Assembly (NCBI GenBank): GCA_036346255.1 | Contig: CM070622.1 | Location: 22,966,751-23,030,750, forward strand | Direction: 5' to 3' | DNA length: 64,000 nt | From: Ampelocalamus luodianensis | Taxonomy: Eukaryota > Streptophyta > Magnoliopsida > Poales > Poaceae | Part shown: positions 45,780 through 57,273 of the stretch, piece after piece | Numbering within the stretch: the stretch's first letter is position 1 | Layout of the letters: each line of letters opens with the position of its first letter | The notes under the pieces: model-generated | Databases searched by the model: none | What the model saw: the letters and a program-made list of their open reading frames with translations, nothing else | Told to the model about the DNA's origin: nothing | Made by a program: the position numbers and the translations under genes

Positions 45780-46995
45780 CTCTAGAGTACGAGGATATCT
45801 GGATGACTCCCATTTACAAGTATCTTCAGACGGGTTCCATACCCGATGACGATCTTGAAGCAGATCGATTATCCCAAAAAGCCAAAATGTATACTTTGGT
45901 TGAAGGTGTCCTTTATAAAAGAGGAACTCAAGGGGTACTCATGCACTGTATTCCGCAGAGTGAAGGGTTAAAACTCCTTCACGACATACACGGAGGTATC
46001 TGTAGAACTCATGCTTCTTACAGAACTCTGGTCGGTAAAGCCTTTCGACAAGGTTTTTATTGGCCAACGGCCCTCTACATAGCAGGCAAATACACCAACC
46101 GGCCCAGGCATTGCAAACAATTCCTCTATCTTGGCCTTTTGCAACCTAGGGTCTTGATATCCTAGGACCGTTACCCACAGCTCCAGGTGGATTTGAATTC
46201 CTTTTTGTGGCTATTGACACGTTCACAAAATGGATAGAAACCGAGCCTGTGAATGGGATAACAGCGGAAGCAGCAAAACGGTTCATAATGAGATGTGTGA
46301 CAACTCGGTTTGGAGTACCAAGTCAAATCATCATAGACAATGGCAAACAATTTTCGAGCGCAAAATTTCAGGAATTTTACGACGAGTTGGGAACTCGGTT
46401 GTGTTACGCTTCTGTGGCCCACCCCCAAAGCAACGGGGCGGTCGAAAGAGCGAATGGCCAGATAATGAAGGGAATTAAAACCCGAGTCTTCGATCAGCTT
46501 GTCAAACGCTCGGGGGCTTGGGTACAAGAATTACCTTCAGTATTATGGACAATTCGTAAGACAGCTAGCCGAGCTACAGGAGAAACACCTTTCTTTCTAG
46601 TCTTTGGCGCAGAAGCCAAGCTTCCGCCCGAACTAAAGATCAGGTCAGCACGAGTCAAAAAATTTAATGACTCCATCCAAGAACAGCTTCGAGCAGATGA
46701 CATCAACCTGCTAGAGGAAAAGAGGAACTAGGCTCTAATCCGTTCGATAGTCTACCAACAAGCCCTGCGCAGATACTACGATCGTAAGGTCCAACCTCGC
46801 AGCCTTGCTGTAGGTGAATTGGTATTGAGGCTCATGCAATCCCAGTCTAATCGAAACAAACTTTCCCCCAAGTGGGAAGGTCCTTACAAGGTGGTCGAAG
46901 TTACACGTCTAGGATCGGTACGACTTGCAATGGAAGATGGTCGCGTTCTCTCAAACTCTTGGAACATTGATCAGTTGCGCAAATTTTACGTGTAA
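45780..46995 (+). pseudogene. Tat2 integrase
   Basis: 45803-46165 holds the zinc-binding part (LLHDIHGGICRTHASYRTLV, FRQGFYWPTA), but its second half is damaged by a small deletion near 46120. The core (46156-46731) reads APGGFEFLFVAIDTFTKWI, IIIDNGKQFSS and HPQSNGAVERANGQIM, with the catalytic D, D and E present. A single in-frame TAG at 46729-46731 interrupts; the frame then continues with LSPKWEGPYKVVEV and NSWNIDQLRKFYV to a stop at 46995, the GPY/F-type C-terminal module. No chromodomain is present, as expected for Tat. Confidence 0.88.
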
Positions 46996-48075
46996 CAAAC
47001 TTCTACGATAATAAAGTATCAGGTTCTTTCTATCTTTATTGTCTTTCTATGAATTTTGCTTTTATTTTCGACCATTCTTCATACGCTCATTTCCTCTTTA
47101 CACTGGTCGGAGGGAGGACACAACAACTAGTCCTCGGCACGTGGTCCCACCCGCTGGAAGGAGCTTCCTAGTATAGCCTTGTTCCTCACTTTTGCTACAA
47201 GTACAAAGTTTTTTGGGCTCGGAGACATGGTCGAAAGTTTTTTTAAAGCAAATTCGTGTCACCTTAGTCTATTTATTCATTTTGAAAAATACTCTACGAA
47301 GAGCGCACTTTTGAGATTCGTTCGACCGCTTCCGGTAAACTTGATCGGTTTTCACTGGTCGGAGGAAGAAACACACCTAGTCGAAGCTTCTCCTTTCTGC
47401 ACGTGGTCCTGCCCACTAGAAGGAACTTCCTAGCGTCGTTCCGTTTCCTACTCTTGCTGCCAGGACAGACTTATCGGGTGCATCGAAAAAAGTTGAATGA
47501 ATTTTTAAGGTACTCTAGATGTTTGTTTTACTCAAGTTGTCGTTATTGATTTGATTAATCTAGTTAGAGATGGTAACATCACCTAGTAGAAGCCTTTTTT
47601 TGCACGTGGTCCTACCCACTAGAGGGAACTTCCTAGCATCGATCCGTTTCCACTCTTTCGACTAGCGCAAGTTAATCGACACTCGAGAACTATAAGTCGA
47701 ATAAACCTCTCTGTTTTCAGAAACCCTTTCTTTACTATTTTCTTAGTTTATTCCAATAAACTAAGAAAATAATCAGGGGCTAGGATAAAGTTATAAACAT
47801 GACTTCATTTCTTAGTCTTGCTCTCTTTTTCTGAGTTATCATCTTATGAGTTACTAACTACTCTACAAGACGAATCACGGAGAAAAAGAGGAAGGAAGGA
47901 GGAATCACACATATCTGGTCTGCTTATTTCTTCTCTTTTCATTATCTTACGAGTTACTAACTACTCTACGAGATAATTTGCAGGAAAGAAGAAATGATCA
48001 TATATTTATACATCAACAAAAGGACTTGTCCTTACAAATTCGTATTACAAGCTACTCTGACAAATGAGACTCTAT
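46996..48075 (+). other. Tat2 spacer with diverged 200-260 bp repeats
   Basis: No gene is seen. The phrase GCACGTGGTCC..CCCACTAGARGGAACTTCC appears three times (47138, 47399, 47602), the first two copies preceded by CACTGGTCGGAGG. A second phrase GAGTTACTAACTACTCTACRAGA occurs twice (about 47846 and 47949). Each copy of the first phrase holds a G-box CACGTG. Confidence 0.65.
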
Positions 48076-48967
48076 TTACATCTCCTCCGCGACCTTCTCG
48101 CCGACCGACTGCATCTCCTCGATCAACCGTTCTGCTTCGGATTCGGTGCAGTCGAAGTCGGCTTTAGCAGAATGAGGGTTAAGGTTGGGGTCACGGGCTT
48201 TAAGCTTTGCTAAAACAAAGCTCACAGCTCCTTTGGCTGCTTCCCTTATCAAATCATTCTGGTTGGTCTTCAGAGTAGACACCAACTCTTGCAGGGTACC
48301 GACTTGTTCCCCAATAGCACTCGTATGAGTAGCCATCGTGTCGTCGCGAGGAGCGACCCTCCCGACACGAAGCCCATTGAGTACATTGTTCAGAAGCGAA
48401 ATGTTGTCTTGAAGATTGATCTTTGTCGACTTCATATCCTCCTGTGTATAAGTCGAAGCCTCATGGAGTTGTTTTATTTCAATTAATCGCTCTTGAAGGA
48501 GTAAGGATTGATTAGATGAAACAATTCTACGAGAAGATAAAATGATTTAACAGCAGGTAAAGTCCTACTTACCCGCTAATTGAGAACCCAACTTCTCAAT
48601 CTCTTGATCTTTCTCCTTCGTGATGCGAGAGATCTTGCGGACAACCGAGGACTTTTCCTGGACCTCAACCCGAAGAGACCCCACCTCGGCCTGAAGGGCC
48701 TTGTTTTCGACTTCTTTTTCTAAAAAAGAATGAGAGGTTAAGAAGGTGGAGATCAAGATTAAAAAGCAGTCGTAACTACACGTACTATTTATTTTCTCCT
48801 GCAATTTCTGAGTTGCAGAGTTAGCATCCTGGAGTTTCTTCAGGAGGTCGGTGGCCTATCCCTTAGCTTTTTCGTCTCGGCTTTCTTGAAGTCGAGTGAA
48901 TCAGCTAAGGTCTTTTCGTCACTCTTAAACCTGAAAGGTTAAATGAAGACATGAATACACAGACGAG

Positions 48968-49083
48968 TAGTCGTAAGTATTTCTACGGCTAATCGATAAT
49001 CGTAAGTTTTTCTACTATTACCCCCTGGTCGTTAGTTTTTCTACGACTAGTACCAAGTCGTAAGTTTTCTACGATAATCTTCT
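48968..49083. repeat. Hairpin array in an intron of the antisense gene
   Basis: Units such as GTCGTAAGTATTTCTACGGC, TCGTAAGTTTTTCTA and GTCGTTAGTTTTTCTACGAC repeat at about 30-bp spacing, the same unit as in the LTRs. Confidence 0.75.
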
Positions 49084-50464
49084 ACGAGTACGGAGTAAGT
49101 AATCAGTTTGTAAAATGATTACGAGAATCGGTCACTCACCACCTCTCTGCTTGCTCGCAGAGCACTGCCTTCTCTTGTCGTAACTTGACAAGTGGCCGAT
49201 TATATTCGCAAATCGTAGCAACTTGTTCTACGACTCTCTGCAAAGGAGAAAAATGCTAAGACACAGGGATAAAAACATAAATGAGTATCGATGAATACTT
49301 ATATTCATGTTTGACCAAGCAAACATGGAGACTATCCGTGACGGATCCTTCAACCCATCCATCTCCTCGACTCGTTTCCACCAAACCCCTTTGAGACGCT
49401 CGTTATCGAAGACATCCTGCAATTGGGAATGCTGCTGGGGTGAGGAACTCGGTCGCGAGATTGGTAGGCAGAAGATCCTACGATAGAAGCGGGGCCAAAG
49501 AAATCAGAGCAAAAGTTAAAATACTATTCTTCCTCTGATTCGGTGACGGGAGCACCACCTAGAGGGCCGGAAGGAACGTCCTCGATAACCACCTTACCGG
49601 CACGGTGGTCGGAACTCCCACCACCATCGACCTCCGGTGTTTCCCTCGTGGCCTCTCTCACCTCCTCTTCAATCCCTACGACAACCTCGGTGGTCGTAGC
49701 AACTTCGACAACCTCGGTGGTCGTAGCAACTTCGGTAGCAACGACCTCCTCCGCGGAAATAGTAGCTGGAGCTTCAGCTACTGCCGCAGTCACACCTTCA
49801 CTACCTGAAGAGGTGACAGCGGGCTTCTCCATAGAAGCATCCCCGGGGGCTGAAGGCGTTGGGCTAAGATCACAAAACGCAAAAGTAAGTCAACTAATAA
49901 AAAACAAAGAGTAAATGCAGTTCTTACACTTATGTTTTTACGTACCTCTGCACGCTGGACCTAACTCAAAACTTGGGAGGGATAACGGGAGTCTCCTCCT
50001 CCCGACTCCCCGAGTGGCCGAGATCTGTCTCGACCACCTTAAGAGCGCTGCTCCCCTCGGCCTCAGATCCTACTAGAGTAGAAGTTTCCTTCACAAAAGA
50101 CATGAAGTTCTTCCAGTTCTCCTTTTCTAGCTGCCTTATGAAGCCACGAGAAGCAAAAACTGTGAATGACTTGTTGTCGTAATAGAAGGGTACCTTGACC
50201 TTGGGGGCTTTGCGCTTGAGGGCAAAGGTGGCTTCCTTGCTTTCTTCCTCGCTGCAGCCAAGTCTGCAGCAAATTTAGCAAAAGGAGCAGGAGGAGCCGA
50301 GCTCGAGCCACCTTTATCGCTGACCTTGACGAGTCGACGCTTTTTGGCTAGAGGGGACTTTGCTGACTTCGCCTGCGCTGTCGTACCAATGACCACCAAA
50401 TTGACTTCCTCGTTGTCATAGCGGTCTTTCACGCCTACTTTCTGTTGAAAACCAAAAAAAGAAA

Positions 50465-50580
50465 GTGGTTGTAAGTTTTTCTACGATCACTAACTGTTCG
50501 TAAGTTTTTTCTACGACCAGCTCACAAGTCGTAAGTTTTTCTACGACAAATCCTTTAGTCGTAAATTATTTTACGACAAT
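50465..50580. repeat. Hairpin array filling intron 2 of the antisense gene
   Basis: Four units (TTGTAAGTTTTTCTACGA, TCGTAAGTTTTTTCTACGA, GTCGTAAGTTTTTCTACGAC, GTCGTAAATTATTTTACGAC) occupy most of the 172-bp intron (50442-50613). Confidence 0.8.
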
Positions 50581-51709
50581 AGGTGCCTAAAGATGAAGTC
50601 GTCTTTCGATTACCTTTAGGCGCTCCACTTTTTCTTCCGCGGTCAAAACCGCAAGAATTTGTGGAGCTGTTATGCTGGACGGACTCTTCTCGCAGATGAT
50701 CCTGACGTGAGCGTCAATCTCCGCTTGTGGAAGATCTGTACAGGCGAATAACAAGATCAACAGACCAGATCGATATTAGCCAAGGTTAAAGTCAAAAAGT
50801 GAGTCTTCCACTTACCATCCTTGTAGTCCCTCATCGGGTCTTCTTTCCCCGAGTAACTCCACATAGGAGGGACTCATTTCTTCAAGGGGCTAATACGACG
50901 CGTGATGAAGTCCTTCACCACGTGCCATCTGGTAAGCCCCCCTGTCTTCAGGTCTTTGATGCCTTGAATGTAGGGGGCTATCCGGTCGAGGTTACTGGGA
51001 GTCGAATCCCAGGAAGAAGCCCTCGGCGGCATTTCCGATAAACGAGAGGCTATCTTCCTCGGTGACTTCGCAATAAAACCACTTCTTCTTCCATCCTGGC
51101 CACGACGACCGTGTAAACATATGAATATACTCCTTCGACTTCCCGTCGTGGAGCTTCAGACCGCAACTACTAGCAATTCCGGCTTGACGAGTCATCCCGT
51201 AGTAATATTGGAAAAGTTCGAGGTCCGCCGGAATCCCCAGGTACGCCTCACACAAATACACGAATACACTCAGCATTGTAATGGAATTAGGACCAAGATA
51301 CACTAATTCCACCCTAAAGTGCTCGAGCGCGAGTGTGAGGAAGGGGTGAGCAAGCAATCGGAGGCCACACTCACAATATGCCTGGAAGACGGGGATTTGA
51401 CCTTCCTCCCCAAACGGACAGTGTTGTCCGTCTGCTGCAATCCACTTCACGAGTAACCCCTTGGGGATTTTCTCGGCGACGAACTGGGCCTTCATCTTTG
51501 CGTCGACCTGGGCCTTCATCTTTGCTTCATCCATTTCCGATTCAGCCCACTCGGAGATAGTCCTAGACATTTTCTCTCAAAGAAGGAAAGAATTGGAAAG
51601 CTTTAAGAAAGCACACAGTATCACCGGCGGCGGAAGAGATGAGAAAATGACAAACAGTCAGGGTGAATCGGAGAAAAGGTAAGAACCCTAAGTTCACCCC
51701 CGTAGTCTG

Positions 51710-51717
51710 TTTTATAA
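51710..51717 (-). promoter_or_regulatory. TATA box of the Tat2 antisense gene
   Basis: TTATAAAA on the minus strand, about 140 bp upstream of the start codon at 51570. Solo LTR B2 begins about 60 bp beyond it. Confidence 0.55.
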
Positions 51718-51904
51718 CCGTACGTTTGAAACGAAACGCCGTGGGAACTCAACGGTTTCCACCGCTTCGGGAATTGTTGTAACATCCCAATTATGTAGTT
51801 GTGTTTCAAATATAAGAAAATATGTAGAAATTAAAACTTTTTCTTGCATCTTAAAGTTTTTGACTTTTCCTGTAATTTTTGTAAAGGAATCATGGGGAAT
51901 CAAA

Positions 51905-52146
51905 AAAGCTAAACCTCGAGGAAAAAGCTAATTGCCGGGGAAAATAAAACTGCCGGGGAAAATCAATTTTTCTAGGGCAGTTAACTGCCGAGAATACACA
52001 TATCTGCCGGGAAATGTTTTTCATGGCAGCACTTTACCGGGCAGGCCATAAGTGCCGGGAAAAATAATTGCCGGCAGATAAATTGCCTTTGAAAGCTGTT
52101 TTTCCCGGCAGTTGCATTGCCCTTAATAGTGTGCCATGGTGTAGTG
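51905..52146. mobile_element. CACTA-type terminal fragment in LTR B2
   Basis: The right edge read in reverse starts CACTACACCATGGCACACTA, followed by many copies of TGCCGGGAAA in both directions (about ten in 230 bp). A CACTA end followed by subterminal repeats is characteristic of CACTA transposons. The left end has no clear CACTA terminus, so it is a fragment or deleted derivative. B1 has no such block. Confidence 0.55.
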
Positions 52147-52619
52147 CTCCCTCTTTGCTAAAGTCTTAGACTCCTTGTTGAAAATCCCGGGTTCTACTCC
52201 CAAGTGATGCTTATCCTTGGTTGTGTGACCCCTCTGAAAAATCTGGCTTTGGTTAGGAATGGTTTGAATATTTTAAGAGGCAGTCAAACCACCCTGACCC
52301 TTGGTTAAAGCCTAAGTCAGCACCTTGAGAAATTTTTGGAGAAAGATGCTCAGCATAAAACCTCTGGAACTTTTACATAAGGTCCATCTCAAAGTTAGCA
52401 AGCTACTGTAAAAAGTTCATAAATTTTTGAGTTAGTTTGCTACCTCTAAGAATCCCTCAAAGTCTCAGCTCAAATGAAATCCTAGGTCCAGTCTTTGGTT
52501 TTGGTTCGAGTCAGGCTCGGGATCTGGGTTGAACGCAACCCCTTGGAGCACCTCGAGCTCTGTCCTTTAGGCCCAAGCAATATCAACCGTTGGATCTTTG
52601 CCCTACAGCTTGGATCTTC

Positions 52620-54600
52620 GGGAGCTCCTCAAAGACCTCCTCTGTGCCTTTGTAAAAGACCTCCCACCCGCACGACTACCTCTTGTCCTTTTTGTAATGA
52701 GCACCCTCCCGGACCTCCCCTAGGACCTCTTTTGCATTTTTGCAAAGACCACCCTAGGTTGTCCTCTTCAGACCGCCTCGACCGCCTCTGTTAGCACTTG
52801 AGTGATCGTGGGTTGTCCATCCATTGATCTGTGCCTCAGACCTCCCTAAGAGTTAGGACCTCTGAACCTCACTTAAACTCTGAGCCCTTCGATTCAGATC
52901 TAGCCATCCAGACCTCCCTAGCTGGAGCTCAGTGCTTAGTTTAGCCGTTGTGTTCGTTGACCAGTCCACCCAGGTTCTCTCACTGGCTGTGGGACCTCTG
53001 TGAGCCTGGTCATCATCATTTTTCGTGCGCATGGCCGTGTAGAGTAGTGCCTTGTCAACTCTCAGTCCTGACAACGGCTATTTACTGCCAACATTAAATC
53101 TGTGCCAGGCCTTTTGCCCAAAAGTCTCCCTGTTACCTACTCCTATCATTTCAAGGGTACCCTAGCTCAGTGCACCCGAGTATCATGCCCTTGTTCCCTT
53201 TTTGCTCTTTGGCTATATATGAGCCCTAGCTTCCTCTGTAAGTTCCTTTTGACACCATTCTTGCAACCCTAGTTCCTCTCCATGCTCTTGTGCTCAAAGC
53301 TCCCAAAAATCTTAGCCGACATTGCCGGACCTTGGAGCTCTTTGGCGACCTCTGAGCTCCAGTGGTTCAATTTGCAATCTTGGCGTGTCATCTTGTCGGT
53401 CTAGTCACCTTAAGTCTCCCTAACTTGTTTTGTTTAACCTTCACAGAGGTTGACAATTTGGGAGTTTGCTTTCGTGGTCGGGTTTGTCATCTTCCTCAAC
53501 TCCGGCAAGTATCATCATCTCTGGAGCTCCTTCGGCCATCCCTAGACCTCCTCCATTCTCAGGTTAGTACTTTAGTATTAGAAATCTTGCTCTGTTGGAC
53601 CTCGTAAGATTTTCGTTTTTTTTTTTGCCATATTTGGTCTCCGGCGGTCGTCTCCGGCTAGCCGCCGGTAGGATGTGTTCGAGCCCTAGTTTTTGGCACC
53701 TTTAGGTTCCCCTCGCTGTTTAGAGCCCATCCGTGCTTTTGGTTCTTGTCGGCGTGGACTACTTCGCCGGCGGTGAGCTAAACCCCGAACTTGTGTTTTT
53801 GTCACACCTTACTCGGACAAGTCCTGTAGCCTAATGATTAGCATTTATGATGTCCTAAGGCTAATCATTAGCGTTAAGTGTTGTTCTTGTCGGCAAAACG
53901 TGCGTCCCGTTAAGTTCCAGACCTCTTAGGTTAAATCGTGACCGTTAAAGACATCTTTAGGTTTAATCTGAACCGTTAGGAGCACCCTCTGCGATTCCGC
54001 AAAAAGACCTCCCTTGGTCGTTTTGCAAAAACCACCCCGGAACCACCCCTCGAGGCCCTCTTTGCAAAAGACCACCTCTGGTATTTTGTAAAGAAAACCT
54101 CAGGACTCTAACGGGCTAGACCTCCTCAGCGTTTAGAGTTCTAAACATTCCCATCCTCTTTTGGCCATTCATCTCTAGATCCACAGCCCTGATCAGTGTG
54201 ACCGTTCGGACCGCCCAAGTGTCCCAATCGCTGTGTGCCGTTCGATTTCTTTTCAGCGGTCGAGATCGATTGGGTCGTTCGGGTCACCCGAACGTCCTAT
54301 TCATTTTGACCGTTGGATCTAAATCCATCGGTGGAGATTTTGGCAGTTAAGACCTCCTCGGTAGATCTTAGCCGCCAAGACCTTCCTCCTTCAGATCTCA
54401 CCGTTCAGACCTCCTCTCTTAGATCTCCACCCCGAGGACCTCCTTGTTGGATCTGGACCATCAAGTCATGATCTAACGGTTAAGACCTCCCTTAGGCGCG
54501 TTGAGGTCTTTTCGTGTAGGTGCTCATGAGGGATTTCGCGCCCGTGCTCGTGAGCCGTGTGATTTCGAATCGACGGCCCACGACCTCCCTAGATTTAGTT
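52620..54600 (+). repeat. Degenerate GACCTCC tandem array inside LTR B2
   Basis: Same unit types as in B1 (GATCTTAGCCGYNNAGACCTCC and TTTGCAAAAGACCACC), interrupted by the TATA box region at about 53000-53900. Confidence 0.6.
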
Positions 54601-56918
54601 GGTTTTCAAGATTAAGTCCCGAAAGCTTTTTATTTGCAACTTGTTAATTGTTTTGAACTTCAAAAATGCACATCTTTCTCTCTATAACTCCAAATTGAAT
54701 AAACTAAAGTTCAGTAGGTTTCTCTGTTAGCATACTTTATCTTAGCATATGTTTTAATGTAGTCTTTAACTCTGAAATTGATCATGCCCTAGATTTATAA
54801 CTTAGAAAAATCATAATTAATTCAATTTAACTCCAAATGAAGTAAACTCAGTTTTGCTAACCTTAGGATGTCATTATTTACCTACCATAAAATGTCAAGT
54901 TCAAATTCTTTCTGGAAAATTTCGCCATGAACAGTAACATATAGTAATTAATTTTGAATTTTCCAACAGACTGAAATTGATTTAGCTATAACTTTTGCAT
55001 CCTTAATCCAAATTAAATGATTCTTGTTGCTAAATTTGTCTAAAATCTTGCTCTTCCTACCGTGTAAGTTTCATGTGTTTCGAAACACTTTTGATTTTGA
55101 GTCTTCTTCGGTGTTCGTCGTCTTTATTGGGTTTTCTCGTTCTTTCGATGGGATCCGACGATTGTGTTGATTTGGAAAGTGATCCTCTGCAGCAAACAAG
55201 CCACCCACAACAAGGCAAGCAGTGTAACATCATTTGATCATATTGCTCCTACTACTTTTAAATTCTAATATCTTGTTTGTAAAAACTAAGTATGCATGCT
55301 TCTTGTGTCAAAGTTAATTTTTGTCGATTAGAGTAGCTAAGCCTATTGCATTGTTGCCTTGAGATTGTTCACCCCTGCCACTGCCATAGGTTATTATTCT
55401 CACTGGTGAATTAGAGTCCGGTGAATGATTTATGGTCTTTTATTTATGTTTGCGCCATGATGCTTAGCAATGCTTAGTTACCGGTAGAATTGAGCGGTTA
55501 TCGACTTAGTCGATGACCTTGATCATACAAAACTTGTTATTACTTATGATCAATACCCGGTGCTTTGTTTATTTGTGCAAACTAAAACTAAAAAAAACAA
55601 AATGGTTTGGACGTGGGCGAACTTTGGTTGGTTTCATGGTGGGTGCACTGGGAGTGCACGGGGGGGTCGTGGTAATCCGACTCCCCAGGGTTGAGGATGT
55701 CGCCCATGTCATGTAAGGACCGAGTTACTTGCGCCATTGATCCAAGCAATTTTGCATGCTAACCACACTAGAGATATATGAGACCTCTCTTGACTTAGTA
55801 CTTTGGGGGTGTTAATTGATGAGTCGCGTGGAAGGTTGTATATTTCTATATACAAGATGGGTTACGTGATTGAGGGGAGCATCCGCAGCGGCTTGAGCCA
55901 TGGGCCGATGTCTCCTACTCTACGTATGGGTCCTTGTGATCCATATTTCGCTGGCAGATCACTAAGGGTTAACCCCCATGCGTGCGACTCTTGATTAGCT
56001 CCATCCATTGAAAATATCTCGTAGGATTTAGCCGTGCCGGCATACCAAAGGAAGTGTGCTTAATCTAGTGGCAAAAAGGAAGTCTGAAGTGTGGGTACAT
56101 TTGTACACCCCTGCAAGGTTCAAACTATTCGAATAGCCTCGTCCTAGGTTATAGACACGTTTGGTTATTTCCCGCAAGAACTAGACTATAACCTTTCAAA
56201 ATTAAAACTTGATATGGGTGGTACGAGTGGGTAACTCGTGCTATTGTTGTGATGGCTATTGGGTTAGTCATCTCCAGGATGTCTTTATGTTATTACATTA
56301 TTGTCTTGCTGTTATTTATGTAAATAAATTTCAGATTGTCAAAATTGCCTTCAACATATTATCTATTGCAAATAAAACTTACTTTATGCTGAAAATCAAC
56401 CTTTGAGCCTTCTCCTTTGATTAAAGCCTGCATGTAGTAGTAACTTGGTTTGTTACCCGTAAGTCTTGCGAATATATTTTTGTACTCATTTGCTTTGCTT
56501 ATTGTTGTGTGATGCAGAGGAAGAAGGTGAGCCCCAAGTGCCTCACTTTTGTGAGTTGTGTTGTGGCGGTGTTTGGGACGACTAGCTTGGCGGCCCGGTC
56601 GGATTGCCTTGTGGGTATAGGCAAACTGGTTGGCTTTTGTCTTAGCCATCTTATGGCATTTTGCTTCCGCTGTTCTTTTAGTTCTTGGCCGGTTGGCCTC
56701 TTTTTTGTAATAACTATTATGTAGGTCTTTTGATGGTAAAGTTTAAGCTTTGGATCTGTGTGTTGTATGGAATTGATGCAATATTTTGTAAAAGGGTGTG
56801 TATATTGCAATTCTGGGAAGTATACATTTTCCTGAGGCACGATGTATTTTGTTTGTGATGCTAGAGTCAGTGGATGACTAAGCATTACAAGCTAAATAAA
56901 CCGGGGTCTCACAATTGC

Positions 56919-57273
56919 TCCAACGGAAAGATCTATAATCTGTCTGTTCGGGAGTACCGAGGCTCTTTTCACACCTTAAGTGAAATTACCTTCTTGACCA
57001 AGTATACTTCTGATCAAAACAAATACCAATTGGAAAGGTTTTGCTTCCGAACATAGGGCCACGATTACCCCAAAGTCGTAAGATTTTCTACGACTACCTT
57101 GTTATCGTGAGATCTCCAACAAACTGCCTCGACCAAGCATATTTCTGGTCGAGAGATACACATGTTGAAGAGTTTTTCCTTCAACGTTTTTCTTACAGCC
57201 TCCTAGTGGCCATAGGATCATCTACGACTCCTCAACCAAGCAAGTTATTTTCACTTGAAGCTGGGGGGCTAGA
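56919..57273 (+). other. Tat2 3' untranslated DNA and polypurine tract
   Basis: No gene is seen. It holds hairpin units at 57072-57110 and ends with CTGGGGGGCTAGA, the plus-strand primer tract before the 3' LTR. Confidence 0.65.

Larger units (their letters stand above)
48076..51570 (-). pseudogene. Tat2 antisense spliced gene (Transposase_28-type plus coiled coil)
   Basis: It runs opposite to gag-pol. Exon 1 starts at 51570 (MSRTISEWAESEMDEAKMKA), includes VFQAYCECGLRLLAHPFLTL, LGPNSITMLSVFVYLCEAYL and WKKKWFYCEVTEED, and ends at a GTAAGT donor at 50811-50815; one frameshift near 51000 and a TGA near 50880 break it. Exon 2 is 50735-50614 with clean AG/GT borders. Exon 3 starts at 50441 and is basic (SPLAKKRRLVKVSDKG). 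Later exons are low-complexity (about 49832-49524, with a perfect 27-bp duplication at 49681-49734), coiled coil (48804-48565, EKEVENKALQAEVGSLRVEV) and the last exon (48435-48076). Two introns are largely filled with hairpin units. The first domain is the putative gypsy-type transposon domain; its function is unknown. Confidence 0.72.
51778..56913 (+). mobile_element. Solo LTR B2, chromovirus-type (5,136 bp), nested in Tat2
   Basis: It starts TGTAACATCCCAATTATG and ends CCGGGGTCTCACA. Flanks are ATTGT (51773-51777) and ATTGC (56914-56918), a 5-bp duplication with one change. It is collinear with B1. U3 is longer than in B1 because of a CACTA-like insertion (51905-52146). TATATAT at 53214-53220 matches the B1 TATA box. 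The GACCTCC array runs from about 52620 to 54600. CTATTCGAATAG lies at 56125-56136. No gag or pol is inside. Confidence 0.85.
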
